From: Xylanimonas protaetiae | Lineage (GTDB): Bacteria > Actinomycetota > Actinomycetes > Actinomycetales > Cellulomonadaceae | Assembly: GCF_004135385.1 (NCBI RefSeq) | Contig: NZ_CP035493.1 | Location: 1,860,001 to 1,924,000 of the forward strand | DNA: 64,000 nucleotides | Reading direction: 5' to 3' | Shown: positions 1 to 10,827 of the stretch, piece by piece | Layout: every line of letters starts with the position of its first letter | Numbering within the stretch: the first letter of the stretch is position 1 | Translations under genes and position numbers: made by a program | Notes under the pieces: model-generated | What the model saw: only the letters and a program-made list of their open reading frames with translations | The model's database searches: none | Told to the model about the DNA's origin: nothing

Positions 1-1
1 C

Positions 2-391
2 ACGCTGCTCGACGGTGCGTACCACGAGGTCGACTCGTCCGAGATGGCGTTCAAGATCGCCGGCTCGATGGTCCTCAAGGAGGGCGTCAAGCGCGCCGAC
101 CCGGCTCTGCTCGAGCCGATCATGGCCGTCGAGGTGCGTACGCCCGAGGAGTACATGGGCGACGTGATCGGCGACATCAACTCCCGCCGTGGCATGATCC
201 AGTCCATGGAGGACGCGACCGGCGTCAAGGTCGTTCGCGCCCAGGTGCCGCTGAGCGAGATGTTCGGTTACATCGGCGACCTCCGGTCGAAGACCCAGGG
301 TCGCGCGGTGTACTCGATGCAGTTCGACAGCTACGCCGAGGTTCCTCGCAACGTCGCTGACGAGATCATCAAGAAGACCCGGGGCGAGTGA
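2..391 (+). CDS. fusA: Elongation factor G, C-terminal part (5' end outside window)
   Basis: This is the last 129 codons of translation elongation factor G, the GTPase that drives ribosomal translocation. The reading frame is open from base 2 to the TGA at 389-391. The visible part matches domains IV-V of EF-G: the stretch around [20 protein letters not shown], the following RRG motif, and the final domain-V segment with [16 protein letters not shown] near the carboxy end. The GTP-binding domain lies upstream of the window. It is followed 124 bp later by tuf, the usual str-operon order rpsL-rpsG-fusA-tuf. Confidence 0.97.
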   Translation, partial: TLLDGAYHEVDSSEMAFKIAGSMVLKEGVKRADPALLEPIMAVEVRTPEEYMGDVIGDINSRRGMIQSMEDATGVKVVRAQVPLSEMFGYIGDLRSKTQGRAVYSMQFDSYAEVPRNVADEIIKKTRGE

Positions 392-515
392 GTTCCCACT
401 AGGTCGACCAGTTCCACCAATCACCCTGTAGGAAACCCCGTCGCCCCGCGAGGTAGGCTCTTGTGCCGAGTCTCGCAACGTTCGGGAACATCTACCCAGT
501 CCCAGGAGGACCCCA

Positions 516-1721
<1,206 letters not shown>

Positions 1722-1756
1722 TCTTGTGCTGATGGCTGGCTGACCTGATCAGCCGC

Positions 1757-1792
1757 GAAGGCCCCGGTTCCCGCGAGGGAGCCGGGGCCTTC
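1757..1792 (+). terminator. Hairpin terminator after tuf
   Basis: A 15-bp inverted repeat (1757-1771 pairing with 1778-1792, one G-U pair) encloses a 6-nt loop 35 bp downstream of the tuf stop. There is no clear T-tract, as is common for actinobacterial terminators. Confidence 0.85.
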
Positions 1793-1836
1793 GTGCTGCT
1801 CCGGCACGTCGCCGGGCCGGCTCGGCCGCGGACCGG

Positions 1837-1842
1837 CAGGCT
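1837..1842 (+). promoter_or_regulatory. Putative -10 element of a leaderless ribokinase transcript
   Basis: CAGGCT ends 6 nt before the GTG start at 1849, so transcription would begin at or next to the start codon. No Shine-Dalgarno sequence precedes the GTG. The -35 region is not recognisable. Confidence 0.5.
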
Positions 1843-1848
1843 GGGTCC

Positions 1849-2784
1849 GTGGCTCGCATCGTCGTCGTCGGCTCCGTCAACGCCGACCTCGTCGCCCGTG
1901 TCGCACGGCATCCTCGACCCGGCGAGACCGTGCTCGGCGTCGACCTCGCGGTGCTGCCGGGCGGCAAGGGCGCCAACCAGGCGGTCGCCGCCGCGCGCCT
2001 GGGCAGCGACGTCGCGCTCGTGGGAGCGGTGGGCGACGACGCGTTCGCGCCCGTGGCGCTGTCCGGCCTCGCGGCGGCCGGCGTCGACACGACCGCCGTG
2101 GCCCGCGTGCCCGGCCCCACGGGCATCGCGCTCGTCACCGTCTCCGACGACGGCGAGAACGCCATCGTCGTCGTGCCCGGCGCGAACGGCTCGGTGAGCC
2201 CGACGACGGTGGGCGAGCACGGCCCCGCCCTGGCCGCCGCCGGCGTCGTCGTGCTCCAGTGCGAGCTGCCGCGCGCGACGGTCGAGGCCGCGGCGCGCGC
2301 CGCACGGGGGAGGGTGCTGCTCAACCTCGCCCCTGCCGTGGCGCTCGACCCCGACGTCGTCCGGCTCGCCGACCCCCTCGTCGTCAACGAGCACGAGGCC
2401 CGCGGCGCGCTGGAGGTCCTGGGCGCCGAGCACCCGTCCCGGCCCGCGACCGGGAGGACGGCCGACGACGCGGCCGTCGCGTCGGCGCTCGTCGCGGCCG
2501 GGGTGCGCTCGGTCGTCCTGACGCTCGGCGCACGAGGCGCGCTCGTCGCCCTCCAGGGGCGAGACGGCGTCGAGCACGTCCAGGCGCCGCGCGTCACCGC
2601 CGTCGACACCACGGGCGCGGGCGACGCGTTCGTGGGCGCGCTCACCCACCGGCTCGCAGCGGGCGACCGCCTGCTCGATGCGGTGCGGTTCGCGAACCGG
2701 GTCGGCGCCTTCGCCGCGACGAGCGTCGGCGCGCAGCCGTCGTACCCGTCCGCGGGCGACACGCTCCCGGGGACGGACGCATGA
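1849..2784 (+). CDS. rbsK: PfkB-family sugar kinase, ribokinase-like
   Basis: The product (311 aa) is a PfkB-family carbohydrate kinase most like ribokinase, which phosphorylates D-ribose at O5 with ATP. It has the amino-terminal VGSVNADLV strand, the sugar-binding PGGKGANQA motif (about residues 37-45) and the carboxy-terminal anion-hole/catalytic motif VDTTGAGDAF with the catalytic Asp. The GTG start at 1849 has no Shine-Dalgarno but a -10-like CAGGCT 6 nt upstream, suggesting leaderless expression. No ribose transporter or regulator is adjacent; the gene stands alone between the tuf terminator and the S10 leader. Another sugar substrate is possible. Confidence 0.85.
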   Translation: MARIVVVGSVNADLVARVARHPRPGETVLGVDLAVLPGGKGANQAVAAARLGSDVALVGAVGDDAFAPVALSGLAAAGVDTTAVARVPGPTGIALVTVSDDGENAIVVVPGANGSVSPTTVGEHGPALAAAGVVVLQCELPRATVEAAARAARGRVLLNLAPAVALDPDVVRLADPLVVNEHEARGALEVLGAEHPSRPATGRTADDAAVASALVAAGVRSVVLTLGARGALVALQGRDGVEHVQAPRVTAVDTTGAGDAFVGALTHRLAAGDRLLDAVRFANRVGAFAATSVGAQPSYPSAGDTLPGTDA

Positions 2785-3260
2785 CGCTCCTAGGAGGCAG
2801 ATGCACGACCTCGGGGCGCGGGGCCGTCTGACCTGTGGCGCTGGGTGCAGCGTCACAGCCGCTCGGCTTGGGATCGGCTGGGGCGTGTGGCACACTAGTC
2901 AGGTTGCCTGTCACGGGCGCGTTCTTTCTCGTGTCGAACAGTGTGTTGCACCGCAGCCGCGCGGAGCCCCTCGGATCTCGGTCCGGGCGGTCCGTCGAGC
3001 CGGCTGAAAGCCGTCCCCCTCCGGTGGAGGGGTTCGCGGGGTCGCCCTCTGTTCGAACACATGAGCGCTCCGCAACGACCGAGCTTCGGTGGACACACGT
3101 CCTCCAGGGGAGGGTTCGACAGGCCAGACACACGTCGTGGTCGCCCTTCCGGTGCGATCACAATCAACGGCCTCCAAGGCTTCGTGCGGGTCGCACACGC
3201 GACACGCCCGAGCGCGGGGGTCGGACAGTAGCGGTTCTAGAGAGAGAGTCAGACGACGCC
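2785..3260 (+). other. 476-bp non-coding stretch: promoter and long leader of the S10 operon
   Basis: No gene of its own is supported here. It holds a candidate promoter at 2868-2896 and about 360 nt of transcribed leader before rpsJ. The leader contains a 7-bp GC hairpin (3016-3022 with 3026-3032) and weaker local repeats. An open frame from 2835 runs into rpsJ in the same frame, but its amino-acid composition is unlike a real extension and S10 of normal length starts at 3261. The length is in keeping with r-protein leaders that carry autoregulatory structure; no binding site is identified. Confidence 0.6.
2868..2896 (+). promoter_or_regulatory. Candidate S10-operon promoter
   Basis: TTGGGA (2868-2873) and CACACT (2891-2896) are separated by 17 bp. 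The -10 is a weak match to TATAAT but keeps the A2 and T6 positions used across this window. Transcription would start near 2903. Confidence 0.5.
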
Positions 3261-3569
3261 ATGGCGGGACAGAAGATCCGCATCCGGCTCAAGTCCTATG
3301 ACCACGAGGTCATCGACAGCTCGGCGCGCAAGATCGTTGACACGGTCACGCGTGCCGGTGCGACTGTTGTGGGCCCGGTGCCGCTCCCGACGGAGAAGAA
3401 CGTCTTCGTCGTGATCCGGTCGCCTCACAAGTACAAGGACAGCCGCGAGCACTTCGAGATGCGCACGCACAAGCGGCTCATCGACATCATCGATCCCACG
3501 CCGAAGGCCGTCGACTCGCTCATGCGTATCGACCTGCCTGCCGACGTGAACATCGAGATCAAGCTCTGA
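3261..3569 (+). CDS. rpsJ: 30S ribosomal protein S10 (uS10)
   Basis: First gene of the S10 operon; 102 aa, normal family length. S10 sits in the 30S head and also works with NusB in antitermination. The sequence has the conserved [14 protein letters not shown] amino end, the loop with [17 protein letters not shown], and the motif [16 protein letters not shown]. The ATG at 3261 follows a purine-rich AGAGAGAG stretch (3240-3247) rather than a strong Shine-Dalgarno. rplC follows after 17 bp. Confidence 0.97.
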   Translation: MAGQKIRIRLKSYDHEVIDSSARKIVDTVTRAGATVVGPVPLPTEKNVFVVIRSPHKYKDSREHFEMRTHKRLIDIIDPTPKAVDSLMRIDLPADVNIEIKL

Positions 3570-3586
3570 GGCAGGGGAGCGAGAAG

Positions 3587-4240
3587 ATGAGCAACCTGCA
3601 GAAGAACGTGACCGCGGTGCTGGGCAAGAAGCTCGGCATGACGCAGCTGTGGGACGAGGCCGGTCGCCTCGTGCCCGTCACGGTCGTCGCGGTGGACACC
3701 AACGTGGTGACCCAGGTCCGCACGCCCGAGACCGACGGCTACGCGGCCGTCCAGCTGGCCGCCGGCCAGATCGACCCGCGCAAGGTCACCAAGCCGCTGA
3801 AGGGCCACTTCGAGAAGGCCGGCGTCACGCCGCGCCGTCACGTGGCCGAGATCCGCACCGCTGACGCCGCCACCTACACGGTCGGTCAGGAGATCACCGC
3901 CGCCGCCTTCGAGGCCGGCGCCGTGGTCGACGTCACCGGGACGACCAAGGGCAAGGGCACCGCTGGTGTCATGAAGCGTCACGGCTTCGCCGGCGTGAGC
4001 GCCTCGCACGGTTCGCACCGCAACCACCGCAAGCCGGGCTCGATCGGTGGCGCGTCGACGCCGTCGCGCGTGTTCAAGGGCCTGCGCATGGCTGGTCGCA
4101 TGGGCGCCGAGCGTCAGACCACCCAGAACCTGACCGTCCACGCGGTCGACGTCGAGAAGGGTCTGCTGCTCGTCAAGGGCGCGGTTCCCGGCCCCAAGGG
4201 TGGCGTCGTCGTCGTCAAGACCGCCGCGAAGGGTGCGTGA
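3587..4240 (+). CDS. rplC: 50S ribosomal protein L3 (uL3)
   Basis: L3 is an early 50S assembly protein that reaches toward the peptidyl-transferase centre. The 217-residue product has the conserved LGKKLGMTQ start region and the long central loop with [20 protein letters not shown]. The ATG at 3587 is preceded by GGGGAG. Its stop (TGA 4238-4240) overlaps a GTG that opens the L4 frame, so the two are probably translationally coupled. Confidence 0.97.
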   Translation: MSNLQKNVTAVLGKKLGMTQLWDEAGRLVPVTVVAVDTNVVTQVRTPETDGYAAVQLAAGQIDPRKVTKPLKGHFEKAGVTPRRHVAEIRTADAATYTVGQEITAAAFEAGAVVDVTGTTKGKGTAGVMKRHGFAGVSASHGSHRNHRKPGSIGGASTPSRVFKGLRMAGRMGAERQTTQNLTVHAVDVEKGLLLVKGAVPGPKGGVVVVKTAAKGA

Positions 4241-4245
4241 AAAGC

Positions 4246-4941
4246 ATGACCGCACAGATCGTTGACGTTCTCGACGCCCAGGGCAAGAAGGCCGGCCAGG
4301 CCGAGCTTCCCGCCGAGGTGTTCGACGTCGTCACCAACGTCCCGCTGATCCACCAGGTCGTCGTCGCGCAGCGTGCCGCTGCCCGTCAGGGCACGCACGC
4401 CACGAAGACCCGCGGCGAGGTCCGCGGTGGTGGCAAGAAGCCGTACAAGCAGAAGGGCACCGGCCGCGCCCGTCAGGGTTCGACCCGCGCTCCGCAGTTC
4501 GCCGGCGGTGGCACCGTCCACGGCCCGCAGCCGCGCTCGTACGACCAGCGCACCCCGAAGAAGATGAAGGCCGCCGCTCTGCGTGGCGCCCTCTCCGACC
4601 GCGCTCGCGCCGGTCGCGTGCACGTCGTCTCCGGCTTCGGCATCGACGGCACGCCGTCGACCAAGACCGCGCTCCAGACCCTGGCCCTGCTGACCGAGCG
4701 TCCCCACGTCCTCGTGGTGACCGAGCGCACGGACGAGGCGACGATCCTGTCGCTGCGCAACGTGCCCGAGGTCCACCTGCTCGTCGCGGACCAGCTGAAC
4801 ACGTACGACGTCCTCGTCTCGGACGACATCGTCTTCACCGAGGGTGCGCTCGCCGCGTTCCTCGCCGGCCCTGCCAAGGGCGCGAAGGCCGTCGCGACCG
4901 AGAGCGAGGCCGTCGAGGCCGCTGAGGAGGCCACCAAGTGA
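4246..4941 (+). CDS. rplD: 50S ribosomal protein L4 (uL4)
   Basis: L4 binds 23S rRNA and lines the exit tunnel; in enteric bacteria it also represses its own S10 operon. The conserved extended loop is visible ([20 protein letters not shown], then [12 protein letters not shown]). Two starts are possible: GTG 4237, which overlaps the L3 stop, or ATG 4246. I use ATG 4246 (231 aa) because the protein then begins [11 protein letters not shown], close to the family start; GAAGGG at 4228-4233 could serve either. The carboxy end carries an acidic Ala/Glu tail. Confidence 0.95.
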   Translation: MTAQIVDVLDAQGKKAGQAELPAEVFDVVTNVPLIHQVVVAQRAAARQGTHATKTRGEVRGGGKKPYKQKGTGRARQGSTRAPQFAGGGTVHGPQPRSYDQRTPKKMKAAALRGALSDRARAGRVHVVSGFGIDGTPSTKTALQTLALLTERPHVLVVTERTDEATILSLRNVPEVHLLVADQLNTYDVLVSDDIVFTEGALAAFLAGPAKGAKAVATESEAVEAAEEATK

Positions 4942-5240
4942 CCACCGTGCAGAAGGACCCGCGCGACATCCTGCTCGCGCCGGTCGTCTCCGAGAAGAGC
5001 TACGGCCTCCTCGACGAGGGCAAGTACACCTTCGTCGTGGACCCGCGTGCCAACAAGACCGAGATCAAGATCGCTGTCGAGCAGGTCTTCGGCGTCAAGG
5101 TCGACTCGGTCAACACGATCAACCGCAAGGGCAAGACGCGCCGCACGCGTTTTGGCCTGGGCAAGCGCAAGGACACGAAGCGTGCGATCGTCACCCTCCG
5201 CGAGGGTTCGATCGACATCTTCGGCGGTCCGGTCGGCTGA
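4938..5240 (+). CDS. rplW: 50S ribosomal protein L23 (uL23)
   Basis: L23 lies at the exit of the peptide tunnel and is the docking site for trigger factor and SRP. The product is 100 aa, with PVVSEKSY near the amino end, [15 protein letters not shown] in the loop and [14 protein letters not shown] at the end. The GTG start at 4938 overlaps the L4 stop by 4 nt and is preceded by GAGGAGG (4924-4930), a typical coupled start. Confidence 0.97.
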   Translation: MTTVQKDPRDILLAPVVSEKSYGLLDEGKYTFVVDPRANKTEIKIAVEQVFGVKVDSVNTINRKGKTRRTRFGLGKRKDTKRAIVTLREGSIDIFGGPVG

Positions 5241-5273
5241 CCCGGTACTGAAGAAGATCGAGGACTGAATCCC

Positions 5274-6110
<837 letters not shown>

Positions 6111-6125
6111 TAAGGAGCCTGGAAC

Positions 6126-6407
6126 ATGCCTCGTAGCCTGAAGAAGGGCCCCTTCATCGACGGCCACCTCCAGAAGAAGGTGGACGTGCAGAACGAGAAG
6201 GGGACCAAGAACGTCATCAAGACCTGGTCCCGTCGGTCGGTCATCACGCCCGACTTCCTCGGTCACACCTTCGCCGTGCACGACGGCCGCAAGCACACTC
6301 CGGTCTTCGTGACCGAGTCGATGGTCGGCCACAAGCTCGGCGAGTTCGCTCCCACGCGGACCTTCCGCGGCCACGTGAAGGACGACAAGAAGGGTCGTCG
6401 TCGCTGA
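6126..6407 (+). CDS. rpsS: 30S ribosomal protein S19 (uS19)
   Basis: S19 sits in the 30S head next to S13 and contacts the A-site region. The product is 93 aa, the normal size, beginning [12 protein letters not shown] and containing [17 protein letters not shown] and [16 protein letters not shown]. The ATG at 6126 follows AAGGAG (6113-6118). A 73-bp spacer to rplV contains a small hairpin (6412-6417 with 6422-6427), unusual in an operon where most genes overlap. Confidence 0.97.
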   Translation: MPRSLKKGPFIDGHLQKKVDVQNEKGTKNVIKTWSRRSVITPDFLGHTFAVHDGRKHTPVFVTESMVGHKLGEFAPTRTFRGHVKDDKKGRRR

Positions 6408-6480
6408 GCCGATGCCTTGACAGGCATAGCTCAGTGACGATGAACCTGGACTGTCTTCGATACAGGAAAGCAGGACAGCA

Positions 6481-6849
6481 ATGGAAGCCAAGGCGCAGGC
6501 GCGGTTCGTCCGCGTGACGCCGATGAAGGCCCGGCGCGTCGTGGACCTCATCCGTGGCAAGCAGGCCGGCGAGGCCGTCGCGGTGCTGAAGTTCGCGCCG
6601 CAGGCCGCCGCCGAGCCGGTGCTGAAGGTCGTGGAGTCCGCGATCGCCAACGCCCGGGTGAAGGCCGACCGCGCGAGCGAGCGCTTCGACGAGCAGGACC
6701 TCGTCGTCTCCGCCGCGTTCGTGGACGAGGGCCCGACCCTGAAGCGGTTCCGCCCGCGTGCCCAGGGCCGTGCGGCCCAGGTCCTCAAGCGGACCTCGCA
6801 CATCACCGTGGTGGTCGCACCGCGCGAGAAGAAGGAAGGGGCCCGATAG
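6481..6849 (+). CDS. rplV: 50S ribosomal protein L22 (uL22)
   Basis: L22 extends a beta-hairpin into the peptide exit tunnel, the site of macrolide and stalling-peptide contacts. The 122-residue product has the [20 protein letters not shown] start, the RGKQAGEAV helix and the hairpin region [10 protein letters not shown]. It starts at ATG 6481 after AGGAAAGCAGG. Its TAG stop overlaps the GTG start of rpsC by one base. Confidence 0.97.
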   Translation: MEAKAQARFVRVTPMKARRVVDLIRGKQAGEAVAVLKFAPQAAAEPVLKVVESAIANARVKADRASERFDEQDLVVSAAFVDEGPTLKRFRPRAQGRAAQVLKRTSHITVVVAPREKKEGAR

Positions 6850-7685
6850 TGGGGCAGAAGGTTCACCCGCACGGGTACCGCCTCGGCATCACCACCGACC
6901 ACCGGTCGCGCTGGTTCGCCGACAGCACGAAGCCTGGCCAGCGGTACCGCGACTACGTCCGTGAGGACGTCGAGATCCGCAAGCTCATGGCCACCGGCCT
7001 CGAGCGTGCCGGCATCGCCAAGGTCGAGATCGAGCGCACCCGCGACCGCGTCCGCGTGGACATCCACACGGCGCGTCCGGGCATCGTGATCGGCCGTCGT
7101 GGCGCCGAGGCCGACCGCATCCGCGGCGAGCTCGAGAAGCTCACGGGCAAGCAGGTCCAGCTGAACATCCTCGAGGTCAAGAACGCCGAGATCGAGGCTC
7201 AGCTGGTCGCCCAGGGCATCGCCGAGCAGCTCGCCTCGCGCGTCTCCTTCCGTCGAGCCATGCGCAAGGGCATCCAGTCCGCGCAGCGTGCCGGCGCGAA
7301 GGGCATCCGCGTGCAGGTCTCGGGCCGTCTCGGCGGCGCCGAGATGAGCCGGTCGGAGTTCTACCGCGAGGGTCGCGTGCCGCTGCACACGCTCCGCGCG
7401 AACATCGACTACGGCTTCTTCGAGGCCCGCACCACCTTCGGCCGCATCGGCGTGAAGGTGTGGATCTACAAGGGCGACGTCACCGAGAAGGAGTTCGCCG
7501 CCCAGCAGGCCACCTCCGCTCCGCGCCAGGGCCGTGGCCCGCGCGCCGAGCGTGGTGGCGAGCGCGGTGGCGACCGTCGTGGCGGTCGCCGCAACGACCG
7601 TTCGGCTGCCCCGTCGACGGATGCGCCGGCCGAGGCCGCCGCTCCCGCCGTTGAGGCGCCGGCTGAGACCGGAACGGAGGCCTGA
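6849..7685 (+). CDS. rpsC: 30S ribosomal protein S3 (uS3), with long carboxy tail
   Basis: S3 forms part of the mRNA entry channel. The 278-residue product starts [13 protein letters not shown] and has the KH-domain GRRG loop at about residues 82-85 and the carboxy domain with [17 protein letters not shown]. Residues about 219-278 form an extra low-complexity tail, Arg/Gly-rich and then Ala/Pro/Glu-rich, beyond the E. coli-type end. Start is GTG 6849 inside the L22 stop, with an AAGGAAGGGG-like Shine-Dalgarno just upstream. Confidence 0.97.
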   Translation: MGQKVHPHGYRLGITTDHRSRWFADSTKPGQRYRDYVREDVEIRKLMATGLERAGIAKVEIERTRDRVRVDIHTARPGIVIGRRGAEADRIRGELEKLTGKQVQLNILEVKNAEIEAQLVAQGIAEQLASRVSFRRAMRKGIQSAQRAGAKGIRVQVSGRLGGAEMSRSEFYREGRVPLHTLRANIDYGFFEARTTFGRIGVKVWIYKGDVTEKEFAAQQATSAPRQGRGPRAERGGERGGDRRGGRRNDRSAAPSTDAPAEAAAPAVEAPAETGTEA

Positions 7686-7687
7686 GC

Positions 7688-8107
7688 ATGCTGATTCCCC
7701 GCAGGCTCAAGCACCGCAAGCAGCACCACCCCGGCCGCTCCGGCGCGTCGAAGGGTGGCAACACGATCTCGTTCGGTGACTTCGGCATCCAGGCTCTCGA
7801 GCCCGCCTACGTCACCAACCGTCAGATCGAGGCTGCTCGTATCGCGATGACCCGCCACATCAAGCGTGGCGGCAAGGTCTGGATCAACATCTACCCGGAC
7901 CGTCCGCTGACCAAGAAGCCCGCCGAGACCCGCATGGGTTCCGGCAAGGGCTCGCCCGAGTGGTGGGTCGCCAACGTCAAGCCCGGCCGCATTCTCTTCG
8001 AGCTGGCCGGCGTCCCGGAGCCCCTGGCTCGTGAGGCCATGCGCCGAGCGATCCACAAGCTCCCGATGAAGTGCCGTTTCGTGGTGCGCGAGGGTGGTGC
8101 GAACTGA
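7688..8107 (+). CDS. rplP: 50S ribosomal protein L16 (uL16)
   Basis: L16 helps organise the tRNA-binding and peptidyl-transferase region of the 50S subunit. The product is 139 aa, with [14 protein letters not shown] at the start, [27 protein letters not shown] in the core, and [12 protein letters not shown] at the end. It starts 2 bp after the rpsC stop (ATG 7688), and its TGA stop shares a base with the ATG of rpmC, so L16 and L29 are probably coupled. Confidence 0.97.
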   Translation: MLIPRRLKHRKQHHPGRSGASKGGNTISFGDFGIQALEPAYVTNRQIEAARIAMTRHIKRGGKVWINIYPDRPLTKKPAETRMGSGKGSPEWWVANVKPGRILFELAGVPEPLAREAMRRAIHKLPMKCRFVVREGGAN

Positions 8108-8343
8108 TGGCTATCGGTACCAAGGGCCTGGCCCCGACCGAGCTGGACGGCTTCGACGACGCGAAGCTCGTCGCCGAGCTGAAGAAGGCCAAGGAGGAGC
8201 TGTTCAACCTCCGCTTCCAGTCGGCCACCGGCCAGCTGGAGTCGCACGGCCGCATCAAGGCCGTCAAGCGCGACATCGCGCGGATCTACACGATCCTGCG
8301 TGAGCGCGAGCTCGGCATCCGTACGGCTCCGAGCGCTGAGTGA
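8107..8343 (+). CDS. rpmC: 50S ribosomal protein L29 (uL29)
   Basis: L29 is a small helical protein beside the tunnel exit near L23. I start it at ATG 8107, which overlaps the L16 stop as TGATG and gives a normal 78-residue protein ([16 protein letters not shown] onward). An in-frame upstream start at 8071 would add residues that do not fit the family. The conserved helix [13 protein letters not shown] is present. rpsQ follows after 7 bp. Confidence 0.96.
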   Translation: MAIGTKGLAPTELDGFDDAKLVAELKKAKEELFNLRFQSATGQLESHGRIKAVKRDIARIYTILRERELGIRTAPSAE

Positions 8344-8350
8344 GGCAGAG

Positions 8351-8638
8351 ATGAGCAACGAGACGACTGCGGCCCCTGAGGCCGAGGAGCGCGGCATTCG
8401 CAAGACCCGCCGCGGCTACGTGGTCAGCGACAAGATGGACAAGACCATCGTGGTCGAGGTCGAGGACCGGGTGAAGCACCCGCTCTACGGCAAGGTCATG
8501 CGTCGCACGACCAAGGTCAAGGCCCACGACGAGCAGAACACCGCCGGCATCGGCGACCTCGTGGTGATCATGGAGACCCGCCCGCTGTCCGCGACCAAGC
8601 GGTGGCGCCTGGTGGAGATCCTCGAGAAGGCCAAGTGA
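8351..8638 (+). CDS. rpsQ: 30S ribosomal protein S17 (uS17)
   Basis: S17 is a primary 16S rRNA-binding protein with an OB fold. I start at ATG 8351 (95 aa; GAGGCAGAG upstream); a longer frame from 8300 lies inside rpmC and is unlikely. Conserved segments include [31 protein letters not shown] and [16 protein letters not shown]. This is the last gene before a strong hairpin that divides the S10 and spc operons. Confidence 0.96.
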   Translation: MSNETTAAPEAEERGIRKTRRGYVVSDKMDKTIVVEVEDRVKHPLYGKVMRRTTKVKAHDEQNTAGIGDLVVIMETRPLSATKRWRLVEILEKAK

Positions 8639-8659
8639 CACCCAGAGAGTGATCTTCGT

Positions 8660-8688
8660 CGCCCGGGTCCCCGTCGGGGGCCCGGGCG
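8660..8688 (+). terminator. Hairpin terminator between S10 and spc operons
   Basis: A 13-bp stem (8660-8672 with 8676-8688, one G-T pair) closes a 3-nt loop 21 bp after rpsQ. Some transcripts probably end here. The spc genes then need read-through or the promoter that follows. Confidence 0.8.
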
Positions 8689-8691
8689 GCG

Positions 8692-8697
8692 TAGACT
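8692..8697 (+). promoter_or_regulatory. Candidate -10 of an internal spc-operon promoter
   Basis: TAGACT, identical to the -10 before guaB, lies directly after the terminator stem. Transcription from about 8704 would give a 140-nt leader to rplN that begins with a hairpin (8705-8716 with 8737-8747). No good -35 is visible because that region is occupied by the terminator hairpin. Confidence 0.5.
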
Positions 8698-8842
8698 CTC
8701 CCATTGGCCTGCCCGCGGCGTGACACACGTATGCGTGCGGGTGGCCACAACCATCAATCCGTTCGGCCAGGCTCCCTCGCCTGTCTGCGTCCTGGTACGC
8801 GGGCGCGCGCGGGAGAACCAGCTCGACGACAGGAGCATTTGA

Positions 8843-9211
8843 ATGATCCAGCAGGAGTCGCGACTCCGGGTCGCCGACAACACGGGTGCCAAGGAGATCC
8901 TTTGCATCCGCGTTCTCGGTGGTTCCGGCCGTCGCTACGCCGGTATCGGTGACGTCATCGTCGCCACCGTCAAGGACGCTATCCCCGGCGGCAACGTGAA
9001 GAAGGGCGACGTCATCAAGGCCGTCGTCGTCCGGACCGCCAAGGAGCGCCGCCGTCCCGACGGTTCCTACATCAAGTTCGACGAGAACGCCGCTGTCATC
9101 CTCAAGAACGACGGCGAGCCTCGTGGCACCCGCATCTTCGGTCCGGTCGGTCGCGAGCTTCGCGACAAGAAGTTCATGAAGATCATCTCGCTCGCGCCGG
9201 AGGTGCTCTGA
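8843..9211 (+). CDS. rplN: 50S ribosomal protein L14 (uL14)
   Basis: L14 forms part of the intersubunit face and interacts with L19 and 16S helix 14. At 122 aa it has the standard length. The sequence begins [18 protein letters not shown] and contains [15 protein letters not shown] and the terminal [15 protein letters not shown]-type end. ATG 8843 follows AGGAG at 8832-8836. It heads the spc operon, 204 bp from rpsQ, with the terminator/promoter junction between them. Confidence 0.97.
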   Translation: MIQQESRLRVADNTGAKEILCIRVLGGSGRRYAGIGDVIVATVKDAIPGGNVKKGDVIKAVVVRTAKERRRPDGSYIKFDENAAVILKNDGEPRGTRIFGPVGRELRDKKFMKIISLAPEVL

Positions 9212-9213
9212 CC

Positions 9214-9555
9214 ATGGCCAAGATCAAGAAGGGCGACCAGGTGGTCGTCATCGCCGGTCGTGACAAGGGCAAGACCGGTCGCGTCCTGGAGGTCCTCAAG
9301 GACTCCGACCGCGTCGTCGTCGAGGGCGTCCAGCGTGTGACCAAGCACGTCAAGGCCGGCCAGACCGCCCGCGGCACCCGCACCGGTGGCATCGAGACCG
9401 TCGAGGCCCCGATCCACGTCTCCAACGTCATGCTCGTCGACCCGGAGACCAAGAAGGGCACCCGCGTCGGCTTCCGCCTCGAGCAGGTCGAGCGCGACGG
9501 CAAGACCAAGACGGTTCGCGTCCGCGTCGCGAAGCGCTCCGGGAAGGACGTCTGA
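9214..9555 (+). CDS. rplX: 50S ribosomal protein L24 (uL24)
   Basis: L24 is an assembly-initiating 50S protein with a KOW motif. The 113-residue product starts [20 protein letters not shown], where the KOW motif is clear ([19 protein letters not shown]). ATG 9214 is 2 bp after the L14 stop and uses GGAGGTG inside rplN as ribosome-binding site. Its TGA overlaps the ATG of rplE. Confidence 0.97.
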   Translation: MAKIKKGDQVVVIAGRDKGKTGRVLEVLKDSDRVVVEGVQRVTKHVKAGQTARGTRTGGIETVEAPIHVSNVMLVDPETKKGTRVGFRLEQVERDGKTKTVRVRVAKRSGKDV

Positions 9556-10130
9556 TGACCGAGACCACTCTCGAGGCCCCGGCCACCCCGCGCCTCAAGC
9601 AGAAGTACCGCGAGGAGATCCTGACCGCGCTCCGCGAGGAGTTCGGCTACCCGAACGTCACCCTGGTTCCCGGTCTGACGAAGATCGTCGTGAACATGGG
9701 TGTCGGCGACGCCGCCAAGGACTCCAAGCTCATCGAGGGCGCCATCCGCGACCTCACCGCCATCACGGGCCAGAAGCCGCAGGTCACCAAGGCCCGCAAG
9801 TCGATCGCCCAGTTCAAGCTGCGCGAGGGCATGCCGATCGGCGCCCACGTGACGCTGCGCGGTGACCGCATGTGGGAGTTCCTCGACCGTCTGCTGTCGA
9901 TCGCCCTGCCCCGTATCCGTGACTTCCGCGGTCTGTCGGGCAAGCAGTTCGACGGCCACGGCAACTACACGTTCGGCCTCACGGAGCAGTCGATGTTCCA
10001 CGAGATCGACCAGGACAGGATCGACCGTGTCCGCGGTATGGACATCACGGTCGTGACCACGGCGAACACCGACGACGAGGGCCGTTCCCTGCTCCGCCGT
10101 CTCGGCTTCCCCTTCAAGGAGGAGAACTGA
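9555..10130 (+). CDS. rplE: 50S ribosomal protein L5 (uL5)
   Basis: L5 binds 5S rRNA and forms a bridge to the 30S head. The 191-residue product contains [34 protein letters not shown] and the conserved [17 protein letters not shown] segment. It starts at ATG 9555, overlapping the L24 stop by one base, and carries a short extra amino end ([12 protein letters not shown]) compared with many homologues. Confidence 0.97.
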   Translation: MTETTLEAPATPRLKQKYREEILTALREEFGYPNVTLVPGLTKIVVNMGVGDAAKDSKLIEGAIRDLTAITGQKPQVTKARKSIAQFKLREGMPIGAHVTLRGDRMWEFLDRLLSIALPRIRDFRGLSGKQFDGHGNYTFGLTEQSMFHEIDQDRIDRVRGMDITVVTTANTDDEGRSLLRRLGFPFKEEN

Positions 10131-10131
10131 C

Positions 10132-10317
10132 ATGGCGAAGAAGGCCCTGATCAACAAGGCCGCCGCGAAGCCCAAGTTCGCGGTCCGCGCCTACACCCGG
10201 TGCCAGCGCTGCGGCCGACCCCACTCGGTCTACCGCAAGTTCGGCCTGTGCCGTATCTGCGTCCGGGAGATGGCCCACCGCGGCGAGCTCCCTGGCGTCA
10301 CCAAGAGCAGCTGGTAA
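10132..10317 (+). CDS. rpsN: 30S ribosomal protein S14, zinc-binding short form (uS14)
   Basis: The product is the 61-residue type-Z S14, found in the 30S head. It keeps two CxxC pairs (Cys24/27 and Cys40/43), the zinc ribbon of the C+ form, so this copy needs zinc. The carboxy end [17 protein letters not shown] is characteristic. ATG 10132 lies 1 bp after the rplE stop and follows AAGGAGGAG. A structured 93-bp spacer separates it from rpsH. Confidence 0.97.
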   Translation: MAKKALINKAAAKPKFAVRAYTRCQRCGRPHSVYRKFGLCRICVREMAHRGELPGVTKSSW

Positions 10318-10319
10318 CA

Positions 10320-10381
10320 CCTACGACGTCGTAGGTCCGGCCGGGACCGCATGGCAATCCGTCCATGCTGAGCCGGCCGGA
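10320..10381 (+). other. Two adjacent inverted repeats in the rpsN-rpsH spacer
   Basis: The first is a 16-bp perfect palindrome (10320-10335). Immediately after it an 8-bp arm (10336-10343) pairs with 10374-10381, enclosing a 6-bp arm (10349-10354 with 10363-10368). In RNA this could form two consecutive hairpins just before the rpsH ribosome-binding site. No T-tract follows, so a regulatory or processing role is at least as likely as termination. Confidence 0.6.
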
Positions 10382-10410
10382 AACCGCGACGAGGAAGGGC
10401 AAGAGCCCAG

Positions 10411-10809
10411 ATGACGATGACTGACCCGATCGCAGACATGCTGACGCGTCTGCGGAACGCCAACTCGGCGCACCACGACACCGTGACGATGCCGTCCTCC
10501 AAGCTGAAGCTCCACATCGCGGAGATCCTTCAGAAGGAGGGCTACATCGCCGGCTTCGTCGTCGAGGACGCGAAGGTGGGCAAGAACCTCACCATCACCC
10601 TGAAGTACGGCCCGAACCGCGAGCGCGCCCTGTCGGGCATCCGCCGCATCTCGAAGCCGGGTCTTCGCAAGTACGCGAAGTCGACGGAGCTCCCCAAGGT
10701 CCTCGGTGGCCTCGGTGTCGCGATCCTGTCGACCTCCTCCGGCCTCCTCACCGACCGCCAGGCTCAGGCCAAGGGCGTCGGTGGCGAGGTCCTCGCCTAC
10801 GTCTGGTAA
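10411..10809 (+). CDS. rpsH: 30S ribosomal protein S8 (uS8)
   Basis: S8 is a primary 16S-binding protein, and in E. coli it represses the spc operon by binding its mRNA. The product is 132 aa, starting [18 protein letters not shown] and ending with the RNA-binding [19 protein letters not shown]. The start could be ATG 10411 or ATG 10417; GGAAGGG lies 11 nt before the former. Unlike its neighbours it sits behind a 93-bp spacer with two inverted repeats. Confidence 0.96.
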   Translation: MTMTDPIADMLTRLRNANSAHHDTVTMPSSKLKLHIAEILQKEGYIAGFVVEDAKVGKNLTITLKYGPNRERALSGIRRISKPGLRKYAKSTELPKVLGGLGVAILSTSSGLLTDRQAQAKGVGGEVLAYVW

Positions 10810-10827
10810 TCGGAAAGGAGATAAGCC

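Noticed and set aside
2835-3260. In-frame amino-terminal extension of S10
   Set aside because: S10 is of fixed length in bacteria and the extra residues are unlike any r-protein tail; the region looks like leader RNA.
6417-6422. Consensus TTGACA in the rpsS-rplV spacer as a promoter
   Set aside because: No acceptable -10 at 16-19 bp; the hexamer is part of a small hairpin.
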